A stretch of 64,000 nucleotides of DNA, taken from contig JAMKCF010000008.1 in assembly GCA_023634235.1 (NCBI GenBank), positions 22,376,500 through 22,440,499 on the forward strand, in the 5' to 3' direction. The notes below the pieces were generated by a model that searched no databases, was not told where the DNA came from, and saw only the letters and a list, made by a program, of their open reading frames with translations. The stretch comes from Pisaster brevispinus (Eukaryota > Echinodermata > Asteroidea > Forcipulatida > Asteriidae). Below are positions 1-10,735 of this stretch, in pieces. A program made the position numbers and the translations under genes. Within the stretch, counting starts at the first letter, position 1; each line of letters opens with the position of its first letter.

Positions 1-496
1 AAATCAGTTCAATTGGAGAAGAATTTCACAGCACACAGTTAACAGCACACGTCAATACAATCAATAGTTGAACAGTCACACCAGGATGAACTGGCAACTG
101 TCAGTCAGCATAGGCTAATTAGTAATATTCCTAACAATAATCCAATAATAATAATAATCAGAATAATCCCTTGGTACGATGCTCGCTTACTTAGGCCAAC
201 CACTTCATCTGAAATAAGTAAACATAAACATACACCTTGTAAGAATAACGATACATGTACATACATCATGTACATGTAAATAAAAGACTACTTGTACAAC
301 GCACAATGGCGATCGCAATTCTGCCCACAGGCATACACAACGCACATGGTTTTGACAGACGCTGTATGCACGGCAAGGCATTACACAACAGCAAATAATA
401 CACACATGTGCATGCATAGGGGAATTACACACGTCAAAGAATGTCACAAAATATCTCTAACTTGGCAAGAAATGCATGTAGATTAAGACTCACCAC

Positions 497-686
497 AGGT
501 TCCAGGAAATAGCCCATGGCTAATTTAGGGGGAAGACATGTCGCAATGGCGACATAAAACAGAAGAACATCTGTCAGAAAGGTGCACAAAAATGTAGCAC
601 AACTGTCCCCGTTTAATCCCAGCAAAAAGAGAGAGTCTCGTCCCGCTCTCGCAGTGCGACCGTACAACACCAAAATATATAAGTCC
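497..686 (-). other. Open stretch with a GRTARAGR peptide (mirror of 11,194-11,383)
   Basis: On the minus strand this reads through without a stop. It contains the octapeptide GRTARAGR, which is the exact form of helicase motif VI in many DEAD-box proteins. The residues before and after do not resemble DDX54, no good acceptor precedes the motif, and its place in the gene order is wrong (motif VI should follow the exon at 14,467). It is recorded as an oddity and may be chance. Confidence 0.2.
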
Positions 687-1052
687 GCCTACCAAATAGT
701 GGAGGTCTACCAATTATTTCAAATATAAAGCAATACATCGTACCATTAAGTGACATTGTATTTCTAAGGAAATGTTACATGTGTTTGAATAACAAAGAAG
801 GTACAATTTGAATTAATATTATCAGAAACAGGGATCTACTTTCAGAGAGAATGTATTTGAGGTCAACTCAAAGTGAGGAAAAGTCACCCGGTCATACAAA
901 TAAGTAAATCTAAAAATAGATCTTGTATCTGGGGAAGCGTATAAGAGCTTTCTCCACAGTAACCCAAATGTACACACAATACAAGTACACACTAAGATAT
1001 AACGATTTTTGCACTGAGCACTTTTGCCCCAAGACACAAATGATTTTCATAC

Positions 1053-1143
1053 CTTGAGTTGATCTGACATCTTCGTCTCCATGTCAAGCCGTATGAGGGT
1101 TGGGTGGTTCAGTCCAGTCTTGGCAAACTCAACAAAACTTTTG
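1053..1143 (-). CDS. DDX54: DDX54-like exon after the missing RecA1 core (left copy)
   Basis: The exon reads FVEFAKTGLNHPTLIRLDME and then TKMSDQLK before a GTATGA donor. This matches the DDX54 segment just after motif III, at the RecA1/RecA2 linker. It mirrors 10,736-10,826. Confidence 0.85.
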
Positions 1144-1188
1144 CTGATTTTCTTTATAATGAAAACCTACTACACACTGAAGGTAAAA

Positions 1189-1382
1189 TGTCATCCATTG
1201 TGGTTTGGAATGATAAATAAACTACACCAGCCTGAATTATGATATCATGCAATGAATGGTTGTACACAGTACACAGTCAACCCTCCTACTGTCTGACCAT
1301 ATTGATACCATCCACTGCGGTTTGGAAAGATAGATGCACTACATGTATGCCAGCCTCCAGCATGATATCATGTGATGAACTC
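1189..1382 (-). repeat. Satellite-like units, left arm
   Basis: Two degenerate units of about 100-130 bp share ATGATATCAT, CCAAACC and GGATGGTATCA blocks. They are the mirror of 10,497-10,690. Related units recur at 12,170-12,520. Confidence 0.6.
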
Positions 1383-1387
1383 ATTTA

Positions 1388-1646
1388 CAATAATTTGGGG
1401 CTGAACAAAGACAAATTGACTAGGGGCTCAGGCCTTGAACCTGTGACCTCTGAATTAATGTGTCGGCGCTCGACTAACTGAGCTACGTAGCCCTGATATT
1501 GGTGGTCTCCCTATTTTGACAATATCTTTGTTCAGGGGTGCCAGTCAGAGGCCATTCAACCTGTAACTGCCGTAAAGCCAGGGATCACACCCAGATTTCA
1601 ATACAACCTTGGAAGCTGCAGGAGAGGGATCACCTTAAGGGGATGA
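1388..1646 (-). mobile_element. tRNA-derived SINE, family A (left arm, copy 2)
   Basis: This is the mirror of 10,233-10,491. The tRNA-like core (1423-1493 on the minus strand) has an A-box-like TAGCTCAGTTGG and a B-box-like GGTTCAAGGCC. The rest shares with copy 1 the blocks CCTTAAGGTGATCCC, TGACTGGCACCCC and AACAAAGATATTG. It begins within a few bases of the donor of DDX54 exon 3. Confidence 0.8.
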
Positions 1647-1651
1647 CTAAC

Positions 1652-1722
1652 CTTTCTCTGGATTGGTGTTGGAATCTTGTAACCTTTCTTCATAATTCCG
1701 TTAAACACTGGATTACTTAAAC
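1652..1722 (-). CDS. DDX54: DDX54-like exon 3, Q-motif (left copy)
   Basis: The exon is 71 nt between a TAG acceptor and a GTTAGT donor. It encodes [20 protein letters not shown] followed by QRK, the Q-motif region that contacts adenine in DEAD-box helicases. A SINE starts a few bases past the donor. Confidence 0.88.
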
Positions 1723-2028
1723 CTACAAAGACACAGATCAGCGCAAACAATTAATATTTGACCTCTTATCACAAAATGTGGATAAGACCCTAACTGAAAA
1801 GGTTGCTACAGCTACGGCTGCGACTGTTGCTAAGGATTCAACATCATCACAGTACAAATACAGTGACAGGTTTTTTTTGTAAATTTCTAAGCAAATAGAC
1901 ACTGTGTTCAGCTGAAAATTTCACATGTAACTTTTATTGTATCTTTTGTTAAAATGTTGCCTGTAAATTAGCATTACGATGACAAAAACCAATCAGCGAC
2001 CCTACATTTAAAGAAAGAAATGTCTCAC

Positions 2029-2155
2029 CCATCGACTGGAAACCTCCAGACTTCTTCTTCTTCCTGTTCATCTGTTTAACAAGTTCTCTTGTATCGGGCT
2101 CTGCATCTGAAGTGTAACCGTCTAGCTTGGGAAAACCAATGGACACTCTTCCAGG
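2029..2155 (-). CDS. DDX54: DDX54-like exon 2 (left copy)
   Basis: The acceptor follows a pyrimidine-only C-run. The exon reads [10 protein letters not shown] and then [20 protein letters not shown] and SGGFQSM, ending at a GTGAGA donor. The SD-EPDTRE and [12 protein letters not shown] blocks are close to vertebrate DDX54. The exon is 127 nt and ends in phase 1, which fits exon 3. Confidence 0.88.
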
Positions 2156-2589
2156 CTGGGGGGGGGGTAAGAACAAGAATTTGAATTGTTTACTGTTGAC
2201 TAGTGTTGTACACAATTATGATATTTTGAGTTTCACTGAAAAACTAAATAGTTTGTACATAGAACATGCTGTCCATTGGCAGTTTTTCAATTATTGTAAC
2301 TTCGGTAAACTGTGTATGTATCAGCAGCAACTTGTATGACATGAACATGTATGATGTACATGTACTGTAGCCAAACTTGTTGGACTGTTGTTATGGCTCT
2401 CTTTTAACTTTGGTATTATCATAGTCACCATTACGACTATGAGTATGACAAGACCTATGTTAAAAAGAGCCATAACACTCTTGGAAACCAGTCATCTCGC
2501 CCCCCAGAAAAGTCGGCCATTAGAAAGTCGCCCCCTAGCAAAGTCGTAAAATGATAGAGTCGCCCACCGAAAAAGTCGCCCCCTACTTT

Positions 2590-2851
2590 ATTGGGGTAAT
2601 TTGGGTTTGAACAAAGAAAAATTGACTGGAGCGGGACTTGAACCAACGACCTCCGGATTAACTACCGGCACTCTACCAACTGAGCTATCCAGTCATATGT
2701 TGGCGGTCTCCCTATAAGTCAATATCTTTGTTCGGGGGTGCCAGTCAGAAGCCATTCAACTGTTAGCTGCCGTGCAGCCAGGGATCACACTCAAGTTTAC
2801 GATACAACCTGGGAAGCGGCACCCATGATGGGATCACCTTAAGGGGATGCG
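2590..2851 (-). mobile_element. tRNA-derived SINE, family A (left arm, copy 1)
   Basis: This is the mirror of 9029-9290. The tRNA-like core at 2624-2694 has a perfect 7-bp acceptor stem (GACTGGA/TCCAGTC), TAGCTCAGTTGGTAGAG and GGTTCAAGTCC. The anticodon arm is imperfect, so this is a SINE head and not a tRNA gene. Confidence 0.82.
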
Positions 2852-2859
2852 ACTTTTTA

Positions 2860-4170
2860 ATAATAAATATCAAGTAATAAGCCACAATGTTTTGGGGTGA
2901 TAGGAAATGTGTATTTACTTTATTTACTTCTTTTGTTGTTTTCAGTCATCTTTCCAAGGAGTCCTGAAAGTACTTGTTGCCAGAACTAAGGGCCTTTGCT
3001 TTTGCATCCCCAAATTTTGTGTGATTGGCAGAAAGAAACGCCTCGCCCTATTGGCTAAGAATTGCTCAATTCATTGCACTGATTGAGTGGTGGCCTTCAA
3101 CAACCAGTTGACAAGACTTGACAAGCCAAGCATACAGAGAACAGACAGCTGAACAGATTGTTTCACTTATCAGAGGGTTAGATCTGTGTAGCTCTGTGCT
3201 TATGTGCACTGGTATACCAGATTTTGTGTACATTTGTATGCAAGGAAAACATTTCACAGCCCATAATTTTTTTTTTACACAACTCTGGGAACTAACCCCC
3301 CCCCCCCCCATCTAAGATATGTGGAATGGACCTGTTTAGGATCTCCTGGATGATGAAGTCCTTCGGGGCTGTTAAAGTGATAAAAAACAAGAAACATTAA
3401 AATTTTACCATCCAACGCTGGTAGACCCCCTCCCACAAAGGTTGCAATAAAATGTATTACTTGGTTTTGGTGTACGTTCATGGAACATAGTTTGTGTTTA
3501 AATTTTCATTAAATTTTGTACCTTTTTTTAAACTTGTTTATTTACTTTTAATTAAGGGTAGGCACCCCATTGTTTTTTACCAACTTGTTAACAACTCTAG
3601 CAGATTAAACTTGGAGCCTCTCTTGGAAGCTAAAGCAAAGGCCTTCATGAAAGACTCGAAACAAAAGTTGAAACGTCAGGCCTAAAAAAAAAAATTGCAT
3701 AGTCACTTTGTAAAATGACTTTATTACTCAAACTTAAACACGGGGCAGCTTTGTCGGGGGCGACTCTGTCGTCAGGGGGTGGCTTTGCTAGGGGCAACTT
3801 AGGCCATAGCTACCTAATGTCATGAACATTTGACATCCACTGTTCAGTCATTAATTGCAAGTATATCTCTTCAACAAATTTTTGACATCTTCCATCGAAC
3901 TACCGAAGTTGTTAAAAACATTTTTAAAGGAGTACAGCGCCCCAGTTAGCCGGCCCAGTATGCCTGGGGTCTTTTTTTAAATACTAATTACTATTTTAGA
4001 ATTGTTATATAATTATAATAAAAGTGAAAGCTGGTTAAAAACGGGTTAGCTGAATACGATTGTTCTTAATCTTTCACATATGTACACTGCCTAAATACTA
4101 GTTATGTATATGACCACTGGTCATTGTATGAATAAGTAATAAATAATACCAAGTGCTGGTGATATAATTT
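2860..4170. other. Intron of the left DDX54 copy, no gene seen
   Basis: This is AT-rich intronic sequence with no supported exon. It contains a ~45 bp stretch at 2943-2990 that recurs at 63,512-63,556, the C-run at 3296-3309, and a tail-like motif at 3655-3685 (GAAAC...GAAACGTCAGGCC) of the kind found at the ends of Penelope-type elements elsewhere in the window. Confidence 0.5.
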
Positions 4171-4173
4171 TAC

Positions 4174-4341
4174 CCGTCTCTCTGTGGGAGCAACCGTGTC
4201 CGTCTCCATGTCCGTCTCCATATCCGACTCCATTCCTGATTCCATTCCACTGTCATCAATTTGTTTTGGTTTAACGTCGGCGTCTTTCTTTCCATTGGTT
4301 TCATAGCGCCTGGCAGGCCTGCCTTTATTCTGTTTGCCCAT
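4174..4341 (-). CDS. DDX54: DDX54-like exon 1 (left copy)
   Basis: The start ATG at 4341 opens 56 codons beginning MGKQNKGRPARRYE and ending TERR before a GTAAAA donor, phase 0. The peptide is basic and then acidic, with a short ESGMESDMETDMET repeat, which suits the poorly conserved N-terminus of the family. It mirrors 7540-7707. Confidence 0.75.
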
Positions 4342-4732
4342 GACTTACACTTACAGCAATACTTTATGCTTAACGTGTATTTAATGTCAATAAAGGATTC
4401 CAGACGGATCATTATAAATTTTGAAAGTTGAAAATCTACGGCAGGTTTTCAGTCGATCTGCGGTCTGTGATTGTGTCTACAAAGGCCCACACAGACCAGA
4501 CTGAAGTCGGCACTACATTTAGTGCCAGCAGAAAAATTTCAAAAACCTTGTTAACGACCGTCATTGACAGTGCGAAAGTAACCCTGAACCTGTAAAATCG
4601 TCAAATCTTAAATTGTTTCTACTCGCAATTGCATGTCTTTCGTACATCCCAAATCATAATCCAAATGCGTCCCGATTAAATAATTGTTTCACAAAATACA
4701 TGTAGTTGTTTGGGATTTGAATTTTTTGTTAA

Positions 4733-5146
4733 AGCCTGGAAATTCCAGTCCACCGTTTCGAAAACACCCACTTTAGAGTATGTTCGAAACGCAGGCTTAC
4801 CCTTTTCAGGCTTTGAAAAACCTAAAAGCCTGGCAATTACAGTCCACCGTTTCGAAATAACCCTGATGGGTATTTTCGAAACGCAGGCTTTCCTTCTTCA
4901 GGCTTTGTGAAAAACCTCAGAGCCTGGTCATTTTGATCCGCCGTTTCGAAAATACCCAAATCGGGCATTTTCGAAACGCAAGCTTTTCCTCTTCAGGCTT
5001 TGAAAGACCTAAAAACCTGGTAATTCGTCCGCCGTTTCGAAAATACCCACTGTAGGGTATTTTCGAAACGCAGGCTTTCCTTGTTTAGGCATAGAAAAAC
5101 AAATTTAACTTGTTTATTCCAGTCCGCCGTTTTAAAAATACAAAGT
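4733..5146. repeat. Array of hairpin units at the palindrome hinge (left)
   Basis: About 4.5 tandem units of ~93 bp start near 4733, 4828, 4922 and 5015, with a partial fifth. Each unit contains an internal inverted repeat of the form CGTTTCGAAAATACCCA, a few bases, then TGGGTATTTTCGAAACG, followed by CAGGCTT. The last unit is cut off in mid-hairpin at 5146, where the palindrome arm ends. Confidence 0.92.
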
Positions 5147-6734
5147 ATACTAAATGGCGGTTGTATGACGCCAATGCAAAAGGTCTATTAGCATGTTTCA
5201 TAGGACTCAATAGTGTCAAGTGCCTAGCTCAAGGAAGTGCCTAGCTCAAGGACACTCGCAATCCAACGCACACTCAATTGGTTCAGCCATACGAACACGC
5301 CTCTTTGGTACGAATATAAATTAATCAAATATCATAAGAAACGGGACAACTTTTATTACAGTGCCGTGTTTAATGAATAAAGTCGGAATGTGTCAACAGC
5401 TAAAAAGCAAAACCATGTATAAATGGAATCATAGTCAAACATTGGGATAATAAACCTTTAAACTACAACCTTTAAACAAATATAACCTTTAAACTCTTGT
5501 TGAACTACAGGAAGAAGATGTGCATGCCAGGAATTAAGCCTGGTTCATACTTCCAAATGTTTGCGTCACAACTCTGTTTTCGCTGCGAATGTTTTGCAAG
5601 AGCACAGCTCAACTCTTGAGAAATCGTACTCACAGAAAGTATGAGCCGGGCTTTTCATAGAGGCCACAAAGCGCGAGCTAGGCACTTGACACTATTGAGT
5701 CCTATGAAACATGCTAATAGACCTTTTGCATTGGCGTCATACAGCCGCCATTTAGAGGTAAACCGATGACGAAACAATGGAAATGCACAGTTTTGTATGC
5801 GTGGTGCTCAGGATTGACCGATGAACAACCTCCATTTGACCTCTAGGCGAGGGCGCCCATCTCAAATGACGTCATGTGCATCAGGTCTATTACACTTACT
5901 CGTGCGAACAGACAGTTGTTGGTAGGACTTTGTCAGTTGTGGGGGATTGTTGCCCCCCCCCCCGCTACCCCGCTGTACTCTAATTCCGACAGACCTTAAC
6001 CCTAACCCTTATGTATAAGAGGGGGGTTATCGCGGGAAGATTTTTTAATGACTACTTTTCAAGTGAAAATGGTGTATTTTTTATAGTAAATTTGCTTGCA
6101 GGTCTTTTTTATGCACTAGTTTAATTAGTTTGGCTGAGCTAATTAGTGAACCAATTTGACTGGGTGCCTACGGATGATGGTTTGGGATATAAGGAAGACA
6201 GTAATGAAAAGATTAAGGAATTGCGAATTCCTTTCTGTCTGTCAAAGCCGGTCGTTGACAAGGTTTTAACAAATTTGGTGCTAGCACCAAATTTGTGCCA
6301 GCACCATTTGGTGCCGGCACTAAAGTTAGTGCTGACTTGAGTCTGGTCTTCTTCATCACAAACAAGGAATCCGCACAAAAAGCAAGTTTGTAAACTAAAG
6401 GTAGTAAGTTCTCATTCTAAATTTCGATATTATTGTAACTTATAAGCAATCGTTTTAAAGAATGCGATGAGATATATATTGAAATGTTAAACACTATTTT
6501 GCTGGGGGTTTCTCTGACCATAGGAACTAGGAACTCATCGCTCTGAAGTATGACTCTGATGTCTTTTTGATGATGTCTCGGCTCTTTCGCTGGCTGGCTC
6601 TGCCCCATTGTTGTTGGCTCATTTAAATTCTATCTCTTCAAGGTTCTTGTTTTCCAAACAGCACACACAGTACACAGTACAGAGTACAGGTTTTTTTTCC
6701 CCTAGAGAAAGCCTGCATTTTGAAAAAATCCTTA
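5147..6734. other. Palindrome hinge (single-copy spacer)
   Basis: This sequence lies between the arms and has no mirror partner. It contains an inverted-repeat element (5152-5756), a stretch at 5745-5895 related to 12,795-12,965, a C-run at 5951, a TTAACCCTAACCC tract at 5996-6008, and at about 6240-6350 a degenerate relative of the arm segment 7300-7390. No exon is supported. Confidence 0.85.
5152..5756. mobile_element. Inverted-repeat element in the hinge
   Basis: An ~80 bp inverted repeat (5152-5231 against 5675-5756) begins TAAATGGCGG and ends CCGCCATTTA. The two ends are nearly perfect and enclose about 440 bp. It looks like a non-autonomous DNA transposon with long terminal inverted repeats. 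No transposase frame is visible. Confidence 0.75.
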
Positions 6735-7146
6735 ACTTTGTATTTTTAAAACGGCGGACTGGAATAAACAAGTTAAATTTGTTTTTCTATGCCTAAACAA
6801 GGAAAGCCTGCGTTTCGAAAATACCCTACAGTGGGTATTTTCGAAACGGCGGACGAATTACCAGGTTTTTAGGTCTTTCAAAGCCTGAAGAGGAAAAGCT
6901 TGCGTTTCGAAAATGCCCGATTTGGGTATTTTCGAAACGGCGGATCAAAATGACCAGGCTCTGAGGTTTTTCACAAAGCCTGAAGAAGGAAAGCCTGCGT
7001 TTCGAAAATACCCATCAGGGTTATTTCGAAACGGTGGACTGTAATTGCCAGGCTTTTAGGTTTTTCAAAGCCTGAAAAGGGTAAGCCTGCGTTTCGAACA
7101 TACTCTAAAGTGGGTGTTTTCGAAACGGTGGACTGGAATTTCCAGG
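6690..7146. repeat. Array of hairpin units at the palindrome hinge (right)
   Basis: This mirrors 4733-5146 and adds a more complete fifth unit at about 6690-6770 (GCCTGCATTTTGAAAA ... TTTTTAAAACGGCGG). The right array therefore continues past the point where the left one is cut. Confidence 0.9.
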
Positions 7147-7539
7147 CTTTAACAAAAAATTCAAATCCCAAACAACTACATGTATTTTGTGAAACAATTA
7201 TTTAATCGGGACGCATTTGGATTATGATTTGGGATGTACGAAAGACATGCAATTGCGAGTAGAAACAATTTAAGATTTGACGATTTTACAGGTTCAGGGT
7301 TACTTTCGCAATGTCAATGACGGTCGTTAACAAGGTTTTTGAAATTTTTCTGCTGGCACTAAATGTAGTGCCGACTTCAGTCTGGTCTGTGTGGGCCTTT
7401 GTAGACACAATCACAGACCGCAGATCGACTGAAAACCTGCCGTAGATTTTCAACTTTCAAAATTTATAATGATCCGTCTGGAATCCTTTATTGACATTAA
7501 ATACACGTTAAGCATAAAGTATTGCTGTAAGTGTAAGTC

Positions 7540-7707
7540 ATGGGCAAACAGAATAAAGGCAGGCCTGCCAGGCGCTATGAAACCAATGGAAAGAAAGACG
7601 CCGACGTTAAACCAAAACAAATTGATGACAGTGGAATGGAATCAGGAATGGAGTCGGATATGGAGACGGACATGGAGACGGACACGGTTGCTCCCACAGA
7701 GAGACGG
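7540..7707 (+). CDS. DDX54: DDX54-like exon 1 (right copy)
   Basis: The exon has 56 codons from ATG 7540 to the GTAAAA donor at 7708, phase 0. It is identical in peptide to the left copy. The upstream 400 bp are shared by both arms up to the hairpin array, so any promoter is duplicated too. Confidence 0.75.
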
Positions 7708-9028
7708 GTAAAATTATATCACCAGCACTTGGTACTATTTATTACTTATTCCTACAATGACCAGTGGTCATATACATAACTAGTATTTAGGCAGTGTACA
7801 TATGTGAAAGATTAAGAACAATCGTATTCAGCTAACCCGTTTTTAACCAGCTTTCACTTTTATTATAATTATATAACAATTCTAAAATAGTAATTAGTAT
7901 TTAAAAAAAGACCCCAGGCATACTGGGCCGGCTAACTGGGGCGCTGTTCTCCTTTAAAAATGTTTTTAACAACTTCGGTAGTTCGATGGAAGATGTCAAA
8001 AATTTGTTGAAGAGATATACTTGCAATTAATGACTGAACAGTGGATGTCAAATGTTCATGACATTAGGTAGCTATGGCCTAAGTTGCCCCTAGCAAAGCC
8101 ACCCCCTGACGACAGAGTCGCCCCCGACAAAGCTGCCCCGTGTTTAAGTTTGAGTAATAAAGTCATTTTACAAAGTGACTATGCAATTTTTTTTTTTAGG
8201 CCTGACGTTTCAACTTTTGTTTCGAGTCTTTCATGAAGGCTTTTGCTTTAGCTTCCAAGAGAGGCTCCAAGTTTAATCTGCTAGAGTTGTTAACAAGTTG
8301 GTAAAAAACAATGGGGTGCCTACCCTTAATTAAAAGTAAATAAACAAGTTTAAAAAAAGGTACAAAATTTAATGAAAATTTAAACACAAACTATGTTCCA
8401 TGAACGTACACCAAAACCAAGTAATACATTTTATTGCAACCTTTGTGGGAGGGGGTCTACCAGCGTTGGATGGTAAAATTTTAATGTTTCTTGTTTTTTA
8501 TCACTTTAACAGCCCCGAAGGACTTCATCATCCAGGAGATCCTAAACAGGTCCATTCCACATATCTTAGATGGGGGGGGGGGTTAGTTCCCAGAGTTGTG
8601 TAAAAAAAAAATTATGGGCTGTGAAATGTTTTCCTTGCATACAAATGTACACAAAATCTGGTATACCAGTGCACATAAGCACAGAGCTACACAGATCTAA
8701 CCCTCTGATAAGTGAAACAATCTGTTCAGCTGTCTGTTCTTTGTATGCTTGGCTTGTCAAGTCTTGTCAACTGGTTGTTGAAGGCCACCACTCAATCAGT
8801 GCAATGAATTGAGCAATTCTTAGCCAATAGGGCGAGGCGTTTCTTTCTGCCAATCACACAAAATTTGGGGATGCAAAAGCAAAGGCCCTTAGTTCTGGCA
8901 ACAAGTACTTTCAGGGCTCCTTGGAAAGATGACTGAAAACAACAAAAGAAGTAAATAAAGTAAATACACATTTCCTATCACCCCAAAACATTGTGGCTTA
9001 TTACTTGATATTTATTATTAAAAAGTTG

Positions 9029-9290
9029 CATCCCCTTAAGGTGATCCCATCATGGGTGCCGCTTCCCAGGTTGTATCGTAAACTTGAGTGTGATCCCTGG
9101 CTGCACGGCAGCTAACAGTTGAATGGCTTCTGACTGGCACCCCCGAACAAAGATATTGACTTATAGGGAGACCGCCAACATATGACTGGATAGCTCAGTT
9201 GGTAGAGTGCCGGTAGTTAATCCGGAGGTCGTTGGTTCAAGTCCCGCTCCAGTCAATTTTTCTTTGTTCAAACCCAAATTACCCCAATAA
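9029..9290 (+). mobile_element. tRNA-derived SINE, family A (right arm, copy 1)
   Basis: The tRNA-like core is at 9184-9254, with an acceptor stem GACTGGA/TCCAGTC and A-box and B-box motifs. The 5' part carries CCTTAAGGTGATCCC and TGACTGGCACCCCC; the 3' part reads TTTCTTTGTTCAAACCC. It sits in DDX54 intron 1. Confidence 0.82.
9184..9254 (+). other. tRNA-like SINE head
   Basis: The 71 nt fold partly like a tRNA: perfect 7-bp acceptor stem, D-arm GCTCAGTTGGTAGAG and T-loop TTCAAGT. The anticodon stem has only four pairs around an eight-base loop, and one T-stem pair is broken. It is called a SINE promoter, not a functional tRNA. Confidence 0.7.
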
Positions 9291-9723
9291 AGTAGGGGGC
9301 GACTTTTTCGGTGGGCGACTCTATCATTTTACGACTTTGCTAGGGGGCGACTTTCTAGTGGCCGACTTTTCTGGGGGGCGAGATGACTGGTTTCCAAGAG
9401 TGTTATGGCTCTTTTTAACATAGGTCTTGTCATACTCATAGTCGTAATGGTGACTATGATAATACCAAAGTTAAAAGAGAGCCATAACAACAGTCCAACA
9501 AGTTTGGCTACAGTACATGTACATCATACATGTTCATGTCATACAAGTTGCTGCTGATACATACACAGTTTACCGAAGTTACAATAATTGAAAAACTGCC
9601 AATGGACAGCATGTTCTATGTACAAACTATTTAGTTTTTCAGTGAAACTCAAAATATCATAATTGTGTACAACACTAGTCAACAGTAAAGAATTCAAATT
9701 CTTGTTCTTACCCCCCCCCCCAG

Positions 9724-9850
9724 CCTGGAAGAGTGTCCATTGGTTTTCCCAAGCTAGACGGTTACACTTCAGATGCAGAGCCCGATACAAGAGAACTTGT
9801 TAAACAGATGAACAGGAAGAAGAAGAAGTCTGGAGGTTTCCAGTCGATGG
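9724..9850 (+). CDS. DDX54: DDX54-like exon 2 (right copy)
   Basis: The acceptor is the C-run plus AG at 9722-9723. The exon encodes [10 protein letters not shown] and [11 protein letters not shown] and ends in phase 1 at GTGAGA. It is the strongest DDX54 signature in the N-terminal half. Confidence 0.88.
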
Positions 9851-10156
9851 GTGAGACATTTCTTTCTTTAAATGTAGGGTCGCTGATTGGTTTTTGTCAT
9901 CGTAATGCTAATTTACAGGCAACATTTTAACAAAAGATACAATAAAAGTTACATGTGAAATTTTCAGCTGAACACAGTGTCTATTTGCTTAGAAATTTAC
10001 AAAAAAAACCTGTCACTGTATTTGTACTGTGATGATGTTGAATCCTTAGCAACAGTCGCAGCCGTAGCTGTAGCAACCTTTTCAGTTAGGGTCTTATCCA
10101 CATTTTGTGATAAGAGGTCAAATATTAATTGTTTGCGCTGATCTGTGTCTGTGTAG

Positions 10157-10227
10157 GTTTAAGTAATCCAGTGTTTAACGGAATTATGAAGAAAGGTTAC
10201 AAGATTCCAACACCAATCCAGAGAAAG
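10157..10227 (+). CDS. DDX54: DDX54-like exon 3, Q-motif (right copy)
   Basis: The exon completes a glycine codon from exon 2 and reads [20 protein letters not shown] up to the GTTAGT donor. The next exon of a normal gene would carry the Walker A motif; it is absent. Confidence 0.88.
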
Positions 10228-10232
10228 GTTAG

Positions 10233-10491
10233 TCATCCCCTTAAGGTGATCCCTCTCCTGCAGCTTCCAAGGTTGTATTGAAATCTGGGTGTGATCCCTG
10301 GCTTTACGGCAGTTACAGGTTGAATGGCCTCTGACTGGCACCCCTGAACAAAGATATTGTCAAAATAGGGAGACCACCAATATCAGGGCTACGTAGCTCA
10401 GTTGGTCGAGCGCCGACACATTAATTCAGAGGTCACAGGTTCAAGGCCTGAGCCCCTAGTCAATTTGTCTTTGTTCAGCCCCAAATTATTG
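10233..10491 (+). mobile_element. tRNA-derived SINE, family A (right arm, copy 2)
   Basis: This is the same family as 9029-9290. The tRNA-like core is at 10,386-10,456 (GGGCTACGTAGCTCAGTTGG and GGTTCAAGGCCTGAGCCCC). It begins about 5 bp after the splice donor of DDX54 exon 3. Confidence 0.8.
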
Positions 10492-10496
10492 TAAAT

Positions 10497-10690
10497 GAGT
10501 TCATCACATGATATCATGCTGGAGGCTGGCATACATGTAGTGCATCTATCTTTCCAAACCGCAGTGGATGGTATCAATATGGTCAGACAGTAGGAGGGTT
10601 GACTGTGTACTGTGTACAACCATTCATTGCATGATATCATAATTCAGGCTGGTGTAGTTTATTTATCATTCCAAACCACAATGGATGACA
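10497..10690 (+). repeat. Satellite-like units in the DDX54 intron
   Basis: Two related units (ATGATATCAT ... TTCCAAACC ... GGATGGTATCA ... GGGTTGACTGTG) fill the space where the RecA1 exons should be. More units are at 12,170-12,520. Confidence 0.65.
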
Positions 10691-10735
10691 TTTTACCTTC
10701 AGTGTGTAGTAGGTTTTCATTATAAAGAAAATCAG

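Larger units (their letters stand above)
1053..4341 (-). pseudogene. DDX54: DDX54-like RNA helicase, 5' half, left palindrome copy
   Basis: Four exons of an ATP-dependent DEAD-box RNA helicase close to DDX54 (a nucleolar ribosome-biogenesis helicase) run right to left: 4341-4174, 2155-2029, 1722-1652 and 1143-1053. The first three join in phase. They encode an acidic N-terminus, the family-typical [12 protein letters not shown] stretch, and the Q-motif region ([11 protein letters not shown]). The next exon jumps straight to the end of RecA domain 1 (FVEFAKTGL). The Walker A GKT, DEAD and SAT motifs would fall in the ~500 bp between 1652 and 1143, and only a SINE and satellite sequence are there. 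The copy cannot make a working helicase. Its partner is the plus-strand copy at 7540. The lesions are shared, so they predate the palindrome. Confidence 0.85.
1..5146. repeat. Left arm of a giant palindrome
   Basis: The reverse complement of this stretch matches 6735-11,880 along its whole length; paired coordinates add up to about 11,879-11,881. The arms differ only by scattered substitutions (for example near 310, 3937 and 4570) and small homopolymer differences (the C-run at 3296-3309 is longer than its mirror). They are therefore highly similar but not identical. The arm starts at the first base of the window, so it may extend further left. It carries a minus-strand DDX54 5' half, two SINEs, a satellite-like block and the inner hairpin array. 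Confidence 0.97.

Noticed and set aside
2624..2694. Functional tRNA gene (and mirror 9184-9254)
   Set aside because: The acceptor stem and A/B boxes are good but the anticodon stem is not canonical, and the same core recurs within a SINE body at 10,386 and 57,135.
3494..3685. Open frame ending KAKAFMKDSKQKLKRQA as a DDX54 exon
   Set aside because: No DDX54 similarity; the 3' end matches a retroelement tail motif and there are no splice borders.
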